A stretch of 64,000 nt of DNA from Thalassotalea algicola. Lineage in GTDB: Bacteria > Pseudomonadota > Gammaproteobacteria > Enterobacterales > Alteromonadaceae. Location of the stretch: the NCBI RefSeq assembly GCF_012932965.1, contig NZ_JABBXH010000002.1:124001-188000 (forward strand). The letters run 5' to 3'. How positions within the stretch are numbered: the stretch's first letter is position 1; each line of letters begins with the position of its first letter. Shown here in pieces: positions 56,089-64,000 of the stretch. The notes under the pieces were generated by a model. That model was not told the DNA's origin. It ran no database searches and saw only the letters and a program-made list of their open reading frames with translations. Both the position numbers and the translations under genes were made by a program.

Positions 56089-57258
56089 TTAACTTAAAGG
56101 CATTAATTTATTCGTCGTTAAGTTATACAAATAAAATTTATGGTTATCACCCGTGGTTGTTTTAACAACAAACTGGGTGTCGTCATTACTCTTACTGACG
56201 ATGGTTACTTCTTGATTTTTAAAAACATTGAGTAAGCTGCTAAATATCTTAGCTTCCATCGAATCTTGGTTTAAGACTATGTATTCAATTGGTGCTTGTT
56301 TCGTTAGAAGCGCATAAACATCGTGACCATCTAATGTGATATTCGCTGACTCTATATCGAGCTCACTGTCAGGAGATGTTATTGTATATTCTTGATTGGC
56401 GAGATTAAGCGTATACAGTTGAGTGCTTGTTGCTTTATTCGTTAAAGCAAACAATTTGTCGCCAGAATGATTAATTGCTAATGGTGTAAAATTATTGCCA
56501 AGCATGCTTGATGGAACTTGTTGCCAGCCATCTTCATTTTTAAGGTAAAACTCATTTTGTTTGTCTTTGCCATATGACGCTTTTAGCTTGCCTGTCGCAT
56601 CAGTCATGAATGTTGTATAAGGAACTGGCCCACCTGCAATGCGTTTAGTGCTAATTTGGCCATTATAAATATCAAGTTTATACACAGATGCTAAGCGACT
56701 ACCGTGATCAACCCAGTGTGTATCTGATGGGTGAGTGCCTTCAGCCCACAAAGTAGAGCTTATTAAAATCGCTCGTTCGTCATTCGGTAACAGGTCGATA
56801 ATTTCCGCTGAGCCGTCTAAGCGTTTTTTCTTTTTAAACTTCGAACCAGCGCCACGTGCTTGTCGCTCGTATAAATTTCGGTAACCATAGATCATTTCAC
56901 CTTTTGTGCCATCAATATTTACCGCAAATAATTCGCCATAGTAGATAGGCTCTGGACGCCAGGCTTCTTTTTTGAGAACTTTCATAACCACACGTTCGCT
57001 ATTTCCCCAAAAGAACTCGCCGACTTCACTTAAACGAGGTAATTTGGCGCCGCCAACAATAGACATGGTTTTAGCATCTAAAAATGCAAGTGTACGCTTT
57101 CCTTTAACATCCATCAGTACAGCAAGGTGTCTGCCATCTGGGGATATTTTGGCGTTATAAAATTGTTGTTTTGATTGTGTGTCTTTTTGAGGTGCTGCGT
57201 AACTTACTGTTGTTAATAGTAAAAATGCAAAAAATATACAGCATTTTTTTAACATCAT
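56089..57258 (-). CDS. Exported S9-type beta-propeller protein lacking the hydrolase domain
   Basis: A 389-aa protein from the ATG at 57258 (AAAGGA nine bp upstream; signal peptide ending SYAA). The frame is open further to 57309. The sequence is that of the N-terminal propeller of S9 (DPP-IV-like) peptidases: YYNAKISPDGRHLAVL-type repeats, WD-like LDAKTM and so on. The usual C-terminal alpha/beta hydrolase with GxSxGG is missing: the frame ends LTTNKLMPLS and a hairpin follows. It therefore cannot be an active S9 peptidase; it may be a binding protein or a gene in decay. Confidence 0.65.
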   Translation of the reverse strand: MMLKKCCIFFAFLLLTTVSYAAPQKDTQSKQQFYNAKISPDGRHLAVLMDVKGKRTLAFLDAKTMSIVGGAKLPRLSEVGEFFWGNSERVVMKVLKKEAWRPEPIYYGELFAVNIDGTKGEMIYGYRNLYERQARGAGSKFKKKKRLDGSAEIIDLLPNDERAILISSTLWAEGTHPSDTHWVDHGSRLASVYKLDIYNGQISTKRIAGGPVPYTTFMTDATGKLKASYGKDKQNEFYLKNEDGWQQVPSSMLGNNFTPLAINHSGDKLFALTNKATSTQLYTLNLANQEYTITSPDSELDIESANITLDGHDVYALLTKQAPIEYIVLNQDSMEAKIFSSLLNVFKNQEVTIVSKSNDDTQFVVKTTTGDNHKFYLYNLTTNKLMPLS

Positions 57259-57448
57259 AATGACTTGTCCTTTAATGTGAACATTACTTAAGTAAAGGTT
57301 CATTTCCAAATTAAGCTATCAAAAATTCAGCCTTAAACAGCATGTTCAAAGCTAGTTTTTAATAAGTCTTTTAAAATCAGCGCATTGTATCAGGTTTGAA
57401 AAAGTAATTTTGAAGTAAAAAGTGTAAGAAAATGCGTCTGTCGTCTAT

Positions 57449-58825
57449 TTAAAAATCAGTAATATGTGCTTGCTTAAAGGTTTCTCGGGAAGGAAATATT
57501 TTCTTTAATCGGCCATCGATGGCCATTTTAAGTATTGCAGTATCAAAGTATTCTTTTAAGTAGCGGCCATGAGCGGTATTTTGAAATGCTAAAAATAATG
57601 GTGTTCTATCTATTATGGTCATTTTCTTAAAGTGTTTAAGTTGCTCAGGTAAGTGATATTGATATGTCACGATAAGATCGATGCTTTTGTTTTTTAATAA
57701 GTCTACACATTCTTCAATAGGGCGTTTTAATATATTTTTGTTATCGACAAATGATAATTCTTCAAACAAAAAACTACCAGCATCTGGAAGTACACATATT
57801 TTAAGCTTACCGTCTCTTTGTTTATAGTCGAGTAGCAATGACTCTTGATATGAAAAGCCAACTAAAGGGTATTCAAAGTCAATGTGATAGTGAGAGAAAA
57901 TGGCATCATTGGTTGGTAAGCTTCGGTATGCGCCAACCAGTATGTCTTTTTGGCCACTTAAGAATTGAAATAACACTTCTTCTTTTACTGCAGTAATTTT
58001 ACTGGTAGTAAACGTCTTAAAAACGCTATCTATTAGTTGCCAATATATGCCAGTACCATCATTATTGGTGTAATCTGTCCAATTATTGGCGATAAAGGAA
58101 ATCGGTCGTTCAGGTAATATTGTAGAGTCCAAGTAAGAGTTTTTATTATACTTTATTTGAATCGCTTGAAGTTCACCTGATTCTTTCATCGCTGCAAATA
58201 TCGTTTCTAACTGGCTAGCTAAATTGGCATTTTCTGGCGATAAATAGTGATAGTCGACTTCTATATCCACCTTATCGATAAGCAAGTAAGGGTTTAAGTA
58301 TGCCGCTTGATCTAATTGAAAGTTCATTAATAAGACTGAATCAATGCGTCGCTTAGCGATCATTGCATTGAGTTGCTGAGGGTTAGATACTGCAAATTTT
58401 TCTGCATGTTTAGTAGCATCTTCAACATATTGCTCTGCTATCAATGCACCTGAAGCATAGGCGATGGACCTGATGTCTTTATTTAAGCAGTAGCCACATC
58501 GGTATCTGTCACTAACTTTAAGTAATTGAAAGGTTAAAACGGGAAAATCTACTCGTACCAATTTGGGGTATTGTTGCTCAATAGAAGATACTCGAGCGAG
58601 TGCGCCAGAAAGTTCATTATTTGATGCAAGTTTTAGCTCTCTTGCTCCGTTAACTTGTAGCCACTTAATTTGAATACCTAATTTGCTATATGCAGTTGTT
58701 AATAACTCTTTTATATATTCGCCATTGGCATTTGTCGGAGGTGAGCGCAGTACAACTTCATTTGCCAAAATAGGGTATGAGGTAAGCAACCATAATATAA
58801 TGAGTAAGTGAGTGAGTTTTGGCAA
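57449..58825 (-). CDS. Periplasmic tandem solute-binding (family 3-like) protein
   Basis: A 458-aa exported protein with a signal peptide (residues 1-22) and two tandem solute-binding lobes (about 25-240 and 245-455). No membrane segment follows, so it is not itself a receptor kinase. Two Cys in YRCGYCLNK may form a disulfide. It is divergent, 160 bp from a GAF-GGDEF-EAL protein that lacks a large periplasmic sensor, so it could feed that protein a signal; that is inference. Confidence 0.6.
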   Translation of the reverse strand: MPKLTHLLIILWLLTSYPILANEVVLRSPPTNANGEYIKELLTTAYSKLGIQIKWLQVNGARELKLASNNELSGALARVSSIEQQYPKLVRVDFPVLTFQLLKVSDRYRCGYCLNKDIRSIAYASGALIAEQYVEDATKHAEKFAVSNPQQLNAMIAKRRIDSVLLMNFQLDQAAYLNPYLLIDKVDIEVDYHYLSPENANLASQLETIFAAMKESGELQAIQIKYNKNSYLDSTILPERPISFIANNWTDYTNNDGTGIYWQLIDSVFKTFTTSKITAVKEEVLFQFLSGQKDILVGAYRSLPTNDAIFSHYHIDFEYPLVGFSYQESLLLDYKQRDGKLKICVLPDAGSFLFEELSFVDNKNILKRPIEECVDLLKNKSIDLIVTYQYHLPEQLKHFKKMTIIDRTPLFLAFQNTAHGRYLKEYFDTAILKMAIDGRLKKIFPSRETFKQAHITDF

Positions 58826-58984
58826 GGCTACGTTGTATCTGTTAATTCATTCATCTAATCAAGTATAACTAATGAAAGGCAAAGTTTCCGGTATTTAATT
58901 CTTATGATCTTATTTATATTAAATATTTACAAATTTCTGTAACAGAATTAGAGTATTATATAGGACACTTCACCTTTAACGTTT

Positions 58985-61300
58985 ATGGACAAACATAAAA
59001 AGCGCCGCAGTTCTGAAGAAGTAGTATTAATGTCGATGAGCGCTTTCGCCAGCATAGTTATTTTGCCTTTTGCTTGCTATCGCTTTATGGAGCAACATTG
59101 GCCTAGTTTTTTTACAGATCTAGCATTAATTACAGGCCTATTATCAGTCTTTATTTGTGTCTATTTTACTCGGAAGATTAAGCTTGCTGCTTGGTTAGCG
59201 ATTAGTATTGCTGTTATTGGAATATGTTTGATCGTTAAGTTCAATGGCACCTTTCCGATTTATTGGTGCTATCCGGTAATTATTGCCACTTATTTTTTAA
59301 TAAAACCCACCGTTGCTGTTTTTATTTGTTTAGGCATGCTGAGCGTTTTATTAGCGCTTGTCATGGATATATTAGCGTTTGTCGATTTATTTACGTTTTT
59401 AGCAACTTCATTGATTACTATCGTATTTTCTTATGTGTTTTCGAAGAAGACCTTACACCAGCATAAAAAGATTAGTCATAATGCTCATGTAATGCAGTTA
59501 CGAAATCAAGCGCTAGAAGAAATAGTGCATGGTTCTGATTTATCGGGAAGTTTAGATAACTTATGCCGCAATATTGAGCATGGGTTCGCTGGAATGAAAT
59601 GTTGTGTTGCATTAGTTTCCGCTGATAGAAAGGTTATCGAGGTTGGAGCTGCACCATCGATGAAAGACAATTTTATTTCAGCAGTTGCTGAACAAGAAAT
59701 TGTCTTGTCTTTAAATCCATGCGCCTATGCAATAAAGTCTAAATCTCGCGTTGTTATAGAAGATATTGCTCAAAGTCACCAATGGCCGCAATGGCGTGAT
59801 ATTTGTGTGTTAAATGGGTTAGGAGCATGTTGGTCAGAGCCGATATTGGGCAGTAATGGCCAAGTATTAGGCACCTTTTCGTTTTATCATGTCGCGGCAC
59901 GCAAACCAACCAGAAAAGAAACGGCTCTTATAATTCAAGTTGCAAACTTAGTAAGTATGGCAATAGAACGAGAGCGCTCAAATCACCTAATTTGGCATCA
60001 GGCAAATTTTGATCAATTAACTAATTTACCCAACCGAAACATGATGCAAGATCACCTAAAGCAATCACTTGCTGTAGCTAATCGTGAGCGTAAACAAGTC
60101 GCTGTCGCGTTTCTTGATTTAGATCATTTTAAAGAAGTGAATGATAGGTTGGGGCATGATATTGGTGATTTATTCTTAATAGAAACTGCAAAGCGTTTAA
60201 AAGCTTGCTTACGTGCTACCGACGATGTCGCAAGGTTAGGTGGTGATGAATTTGTGGTAACTATGACCAATATAGACGGATATAGAGATATTGAGGTAAT
60301 AACCGAACATATAGTCAATGCGCTATCAACGCCTTATTATTTACAAAATGAAATTGTTCATAGCTCGGTAAGCATCGGGGTAACGGTATACCCTGATGAT
60401 GGCCGTGATATTGATACGTTGCTTAAAAATGCAGATCAAGCAATGTATGGCGCTAAGCACAGTGGCCGAAATGGTTGTCATTTCTTCACGGCAGCGATGA
60501 GAGATGTAGCAGAACAGCGTTACCAAATGCTACAAGACCTTAGAGTCGCTTTAGCCCAGCAACAATTCATGCTGTATTATCAACCAATAGTTTGTATGAA
60601 AAGCCAACAAATAATTAAAGCTGAAGCTTTATTGCGCTGGCAGCATCCAGATAAAGGCATTATTTATCCGAACGACTTTATCTCATTAGCCGAAGAAACC
60701 GGCTTAATAGTTGATATCGGTAATTGGGTTGTTGAGCAAGTCATAGAACAATTAACAGACTGGCAAACCCAAATACACCCTGAATTTCAAGTGAGTATTA
60801 ATACTTCTCCAGTACAATATAGGCAAGGTTATCACCACTTAGCGCAGTGGACGAAGAAAATGCGTATGAAGTGCTTATCAAGCAACGCGCTTTGCTTGGA
60901 GATTACCGAAAACTTGTTGATGTCAGATAAAATAGAAGTGCATCAAACATTAACGCAATTACAAGAGGTGGGATTAGAAATCGCCATTGATGATTTTGGT
61001 ACTGGTTATTCTTCATTTGGTTATTTAAAACAATATTCAGCAGACTATTTAAAAATAGATCAAAGCTTTGTAAATAAAATCACGCAAGATCCTAAGGAAC
61101 TTGCATTGTGTGAAGCGATCATTGTCATGGCGAAAAAGCTGGGAATAAAAGTTATTGCTGAAGGTATTGAAACATTAGCGCAGGCTCAACTGTTAAATAA
61201 AATTGGTTGTGATTACGCTCAGGGATATTATTTTGCTAAACCAATGACTAAAGATGATTTTGAAGCGTATATTAGTCAGAAACTTCTTATAGAGGTTTAG
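58985..61300 (+). CDS. Membrane GAF-GGDEF-EAL c-di-GMP enzyme
   Basis: A 771-aa protein with a membrane domain of about five helices (residues 15-150), a GAF domain (about 170-320), GGDEF (about 340-500; active site RLGGDEFVVT) and EAL (about 515-765; EALLRW, DDFGTGYSSF, KIDQSF, VIAEGIE). Both catalytic domains look intact, so it may make and break c-di-GMP. Its stop overlaps by 4 bp the end of the convergent CBS gene. Confidence 0.92.
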   Translation: MDKHKKRRSSEEVVLMSMSAFASIVILPFACYRFMEQHWPSFFTDLALITGLLSVFICVYFTRKIKLAAWLAISIAVIGICLIVKFNGTFPIYWCYPVIIATYFLIKPTVAVFICLGMLSVLLALVMDILAFVDLFTFLATSLITIVFSYVFSKKTLHQHKKISHNAHVMQLRNQALEEIVHGSDLSGSLDNLCRNIEHGFAGMKCCVALVSADRKVIEVGAAPSMKDNFISAVAEQEIVLSLNPCAYAIKSKSRVVIEDIAQSHQWPQWRDICVLNGLGACWSEPILGSNGQVLGTFSFYHVAARKPTRKETALIIQVANLVSMAIERERSNHLIWHQANFDQLTNLPNRNMMQDHLKQSLAVANRERKQVAVAFLDLDHFKEVNDRLGHDIGDLFLIETAKRLKACLRATDDVARLGGDEFVVTMTNIDGYRDIEVITEHIVNALSTPYYLQNEIVHSSVSIGVTVYPDDGRDIDTLLKNADQAMYGAKHSGRNGCHFFTAAMRDVAEQRYQMLQDLRVALAQQQFMLYYQPIVCMKSQQIIKAEALLRWQHPDKGIIYPNDFISLAEETGLIVDIGNWVVEQVIEQLTDWQTQIHPEFQVSINTSPVQYRQGYHHLAQWTKKMRMKCLSSNALCLEITENLLMSDKIEVHQTLTQLQEVGLEIAIDDFGTGYSSFGYLKQYSADYLKIDQSFVNKITQDPKELALCEAIIVMAKKLGIKVIAEGIETLAQAQLLNKIGCDYAQGYYFAKPMTKDDFEAYISQKLLIEV

Positions 61301-61716
61301 CTATTTTGACGGTGCACTTGCGCTAAAACTTTTACGATATCTCGCCAAGAAATAATACCGACCAATTGTTTTTCGTTGATTACGGGTAAGCAAGAGATGT
61401 GATTATCATCAAACCAAACAATGGCATCTTTTATCGCCAATGTCGTCGGTGCAGCGACGATATCCCTAGTCATAATTTGGTGCACTTTCTTTTTTAACAT
61501 GGCTAAGTCATCGTGACTTTCTTTAGCTGTGCCAATCGTTGGGCTAAGGTGCTTGTATAAATCTCTATCAGTAATTAGTCCTGAAAGTTGCTTGTCATCA
61601 TCGAGAATTAAAATATGGTGGATAGTGTGCTTTTCAAATATATCTTTAGCATCACCTAATGTACTGTCTATAGTCAATGTGATGAGTTTAGTAGACATAA
61701 TACTGCTGATATTCAT
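61297..61716 (-). CDS. CBS-domain pair protein
   Basis: A 139-aa soluble protein made of two CBS domains (about 1-65 and 72-135), e.g. HHILILDDDKQLSGLITDRDL. Such pairs bind adenosyl ligands (AMP, ATP, SAM) and act as energy sensors. Its client is unknown. Its last 4 bp overlap the end of the GGDEF-EAL gene (convergent). Confidence 0.88.
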   Translation of the reverse strand: MNISSIMSTKLITLTIDSTLGDAKDIFEKHTIHHILILDDDKQLSGLITDRDLYKHLSPTIGTAKESHDDLAMLKKKVHQIMTRDIVAAPTTLAIKDAIVWFDDNHISCLPVINEKQLVGIISWRDIVKVLAQVHRQNS

Positions 61717-61869
61717 TCAACTTGTCCTTTAATTTACATATTTGAGCAACTTCATATTAGCTAAGCTAATTTCTTCGTGCTAAATGTCAATATTTTTATG
61801 GTTGATCACCTATTAAAAATTAAGTAACCTTGGGTAACTTAGTATAATTAAACATTTGGTATCAATATA

Positions 61870-63315
61870 ATGGCTGATAATAAATACACGTTAGAACAAG
61901 ACCATCAATTAGTTGAATCACTCGATCAGCTATTTGAGCAGCAAAAATCTGCATTTAGACAGCAGCCATATCCCAGCGCAGAGCAAAGAATTCAATCACT
62001 TAAAAAGCTAAAGGCCGCTATGCTCGCTTACCAAGACGAACTAGTGTCAGCGTTAAATAGTGATTTTGGCTGCCGATCAGCTGATGACAGTAAAATGGGC
62101 GATTTTATGCCAACATTAATGGCTATCGATTATTCGATTGCTCATATTAAGAAGTGGATGAAGCCTTCTAAGCGTAGTGTTGGCGTTTTGTTTCAGCCAG
62201 CTAAAGCTTATGTAATGTATCAGCCATTAGGGGTGATCGGCATTATCACACCTTGGAATTATCCGCTTTACTTGTCTATTGGTCCGTTAGCTACTGCTTT
62301 GGCTGCTGGTAATACGGCAATGATAAAAATGTCAGAATTTACTCCGGCGACTAATGAAGTGTTGGCAAAAATGTTGTCAGAAAATTTTGATAGTAGCCAA
62401 GTTGCTATTCTTGGCGGAGGCCCTAAAGTGGCTGCGCACTTTTCTACAAAGGCCTTTGATCATTTATTATTTACTGGTTCTACTCGTGTCGGCAAGTTAG
62501 TTATGGCTGCTGCGGCTCAAAACCTAACGCCAGTTACTTTAGAGTTAGGTGGTAAATCACCTACCATTATTGATGAACAAATCGATATGAAAGATGCTGT
62601 ATCGCGCTTTATTTTAGGTAAAACATTAAACGCAGGGCAAACCTGTGTTGCTCCTGATTACATTTTGTGTCCCTCTAATCGTATTGATGAATTAAAATCT
62701 GCTGTTGCGCATTGGTTTAATAAAATGTATCCAAGCGTTGAAAATAACCAAGATTACACAGCAATTATTAATGACGCGCAGTTATCGAGGTTGAAGGCTT
62801 GGCTTGATGATGCAACAGAAAAAGGCGCTAGTGTAACAACACTTGGCAGTGATTCATTAGCTTCTTGCATTACATCGGGTAAGCTCCCTTTAACCTTACT
62901 TACCGATGTTAATATGGATATGACGGTAATGCAGGAAGAGATATTTGGCCCACTACTGCCTATCGTAAGCTATGAAACAGTTGAACAAGCGATTGACTAT
63001 ATTAATGATCGCGATAGACCTTTAGCTTTATATGTTTGTAGCCAAGATAGCCAGTTCCAACAGCGAATTTTAGAGCATACTCATGCCGGTGGTGTTTGTA
63101 TTAATGATGCTGCAATGCATGTTGCTCAAGATGATCTGCCTTTTGGTGGTGTTGGACCATCGGGAATGGGGCATTACCATGGGCCGGAAGGCTTTAAAAC
63201 TTTTAGTAAGGCAAAGCCCGTATTTGCAAAAGGTAAGTTCAATTCGGCAACAATGGCGTTTCCACCGTATGGAAAATTAATTCATAAGTTAATTTATAAA
63301 TTTTTTATCAAGTAA
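61870..63315 (+). CDS. Coniferyl aldehyde dehydrogenase-like ALDH
   Basis: A 481-aa NAD(P)+-dependent aldehyde dehydrogenase. It has GVIGIITPWNYPLYLS, TGSTRVGKLVM, catalytic Glu in LELGGKSPTI and Cys in NAGQTCVAPDYIL, and the C-terminal motif PFGGVGPSGMGHYHGPEGF. Best described as the coniferyl-aldehyde / fatty-aldehyde group of class-3-like ALDH. The true substrate is not readable from context. It is monocistronic, ending at a hairpin. Confidence 0.88.
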   Translation: MADNKYTLEQDHQLVESLDQLFEQQKSAFRQQPYPSAEQRIQSLKKLKAAMLAYQDELVSALNSDFGCRSADDSKMGDFMPTLMAIDYSIAHIKKWMKPSKRSVGVLFQPAKAYVMYQPLGVIGIITPWNYPLYLSIGPLATALAAGNTAMIKMSEFTPATNEVLAKMLSENFDSSQVAILGGGPKVAAHFSTKAFDHLLFTGSTRVGKLVMAAAAQNLTPVTLELGGKSPTIIDEQIDMKDAVSRFILGKTLNAGQTCVAPDYILCPSNRIDELKSAVAHWFNKMYPSVENNQDYTAIINDAQLSRLKAWLDDATEKGASVTTLGSDSLASCITSGKLPLTLLTDVNMDMTVMQEEIFGPLLPIVSYETVEQAIDYINDRDRPLALYVCSQDSQFQQRILEHTHAGGVCINDAAMHVAQDDLPFGGVGPSGMGHYHGPEGFKTFSKAKPVFAKGKFNSATMAFPPYGKLIHKLIYKFFIK

Positions 63316-63329
63316 ATAGCGCTCATTTT

Positions 63330-63365
63330 GAAGTTCAATAATTACTAACGTAGTTATTGAACTTC
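63330..63365 (+). terminator. Hairpin terminator after the ALDH gene
   Basis: Perfect 12-bp stem GAAGTTCAATAA / TTATTGAACTTC, then ATTATTTTAT. Confidence 0.75.
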
Positions 63366-63610
63366 ATTATTTTATATCGCTTTAATCTGGGTAATTATTC
63401 ACTTCTTAAATGCCGCTATATAGCTTCTTTCATTTTAAACCCACGGCTAACAACAGTTTGCATAAAAACATATATATGACTCATTCATAATTGATGAATA
63501 AAAACCGAATAAAGTCATAAAAATTTCACTATGTTACCGTTGGCTAAAATGGCGCTACCCCTTGTTAAATGTGGGATTAACAATAATGTTACTATTTAAT
63601 GAATTAGTGA

Positions 63611-63644
63611 TTGTCACAAAACTGTCATATTTCTGTCTTATAAT
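63611..63644 (+). promoter_or_regulatory. Triple Pho box and -10 of the pstC-like gene
   Basis: TGTCA (63612), TGTCA (63623) and TGTCT (63634), each 11 bp apart, followed by a perfect TATAAT at 63639-63644. The phased repeats replace a -35, the hallmark of PhoB activation. Confidence 0.85.
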
Positions 63645-63687
63645 TCCGCCAGTTTTTTAATCCCATTAATTAAAGTAGGTAAATTGA

Positions 63688-64000
63688 GTGTCTATAGCGT
63701 CTCAATCAGCTGATATACGTCAGATGAAAAATAAGCTAGCAAAATGGTTCATCTCCCTTGGAGGTGTCATGGTGCTATTTACTTTGATCTTAATTTTCTT
63801 GTACTTGCTATACGTAATTAAGCCGATATTTGAATCGGCTGACGTAGAACCGGTCAATGAAATCAGTGTTCAGGCTAATGGTCAAATATTAGCAACTGGA
63901 CTTGATGAGCTAAAAGAAGTGGCTTATCTAATTGATAGTCAAGGTTCGATGACCTTTTATCAAATGTCTAAAAGTGACTTTCGTGATCAAGGCAGTGAAA
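63688..64000 (+). CDS. pstC: Phosphate ABC transporter permease PstC-like, 5' part (runs off right edge)
   Basis: The first 104 codons of a probable phosphate permease. GTG at 63688 (MSIASQSADIRQMKNK) with AGTAGGT upstream is the likely start; an in-frame ATG at 63724 is the alternative. A single hydrophobic helix (GGVMVLFTLILIFLYLLYVI) is followed by a periplasmic stretch, the layout of the long PstC variants of marine gammaproteobacteria. The triple Pho box supports the phosphate role. The family is assigned on this N-terminal layout and context, so it is not certain. Confidence 0.72.
   Translation, partial: MSIASQSADIRQMKNKLAKWFISLGGVMVLFTLILIFLYLLYVIKPIFESADVEPVNEISVQANGQILATGLDELKEVAYLIDSQGSMTFYQMSKSDFRDQGSE

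Larger units (their letters stand above)
63316..63687. other. 372-bp spacer before the pstC-like gene
   Basis: It holds the ALDH terminator hairpin, about 230 bp of AT-rich sequence with no frame I would call coding, and then the Pho box and promoter of pstC. Confidence 0.6.

Overview
The window looks like a chromosomal segment of a marine gammaproteobacterium of the Alteromonadales, most likely Colwelliaceae (Thalassotalea/Colwellia-like). This is inferred from the AT-rich base composition, near-E. coli-like housekeeping proteins (GlnB, SuhB, IscR, PhoB, YajQ), the suhB-trmJ-cysE-isc gene order, and the abundance of c-di-GMP proteins and secreted peptidases. I saw no rRNA or tRNA genes, insertion sequence, prophage or CRISPR array.

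Layout. 1-6.4 kb: 5' part of nadE, glnB, a vanZ-like/panE-like pair, yajQ, a sodium-dependent transporter, and an nhaC-like antiporter coupled to a pseudouridine synthase. 6.5-9.4 kb: gshA, then about 640 bp with no protein gene but four tandem small-RNA units on the minus strand, then a lytic-transglycosylase-like lipoprotein. 9.5-14.7 kb: RhlE-like helicase, cobA, and a secreted M28/M24 peptidase pair. 14.8-19.1 kb: an operon of a periplasmic cupredoxin-like protein, a membrane c-di-GMP phosphodiesterase with a dead GGDEF domain, and an outer-membrane barrel. 19.2-28.4 kb: suhB, trmJ, cysE, a solute-binding protein and the whole isc operon (iscR-S-U-A-hscB-hscA-fdx) behind two IscR sites. 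28.5-37 kb: a secreted unknown divergent from a YbbA/YbbP-type ABC system, a diguanylate cyclase and a TonB-dependent receptor. 37-42.9 kb: HD-GYP protein, Tat-exported copper-storage protein, YfhL-type ferredoxin, U32 tRNA hydroxylase (TrhP), HDOD protein and rdgC. 43-53 kb: orphan histidine kinase, then a phosphate block (porin, phoB, phoR, pstS, ppx, ppk). 53-63 kb: ACT and PilZ proteins, ettA, a propeller protein lacking a hydrolase domain, a solute-binding protein divergent from a GAF-GGDEF-EAL protein, a CBS protein and an aldehyde dehydrogenase. The right edge holds the start of a pstC-like gene behind a triple Pho box.

Most notable finding. The gap after gshA carries four consecutive units, each with a sigma-E-type promoter (TTGAAC or ATGAAC, exactly 17 nt, then a TCTTA/TCTGA-type -10), a predicted start G exactly 7 nt past the -10, a 5' GAGAG end, a CCC seed and a GCGC-rich terminator with eight U. 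Position, opposite orientation to gshA, promoter type, length (64-67 nt) and 5' sequence all match enterobacterial MicA, a sigma-E outer-membrane-stress sRNA encoded beside gshA. A tandem fourfold MicA-like family is not something I know to be described.

Regulatory logic readable from the DNA: Pho boxes (11-bp-phased TGTCA/TGTAA repeats) precede the porin, phoB, pstS and the pstC-like gene, tying two separated pst loci to one regulon. A perfect FNR palindrome lies between trhP and the HDOD gene. Two type-1 IscR sites precede iscR. A 19-bp inverted operator sits between the secreted unknown and the YbbAP-like operon.
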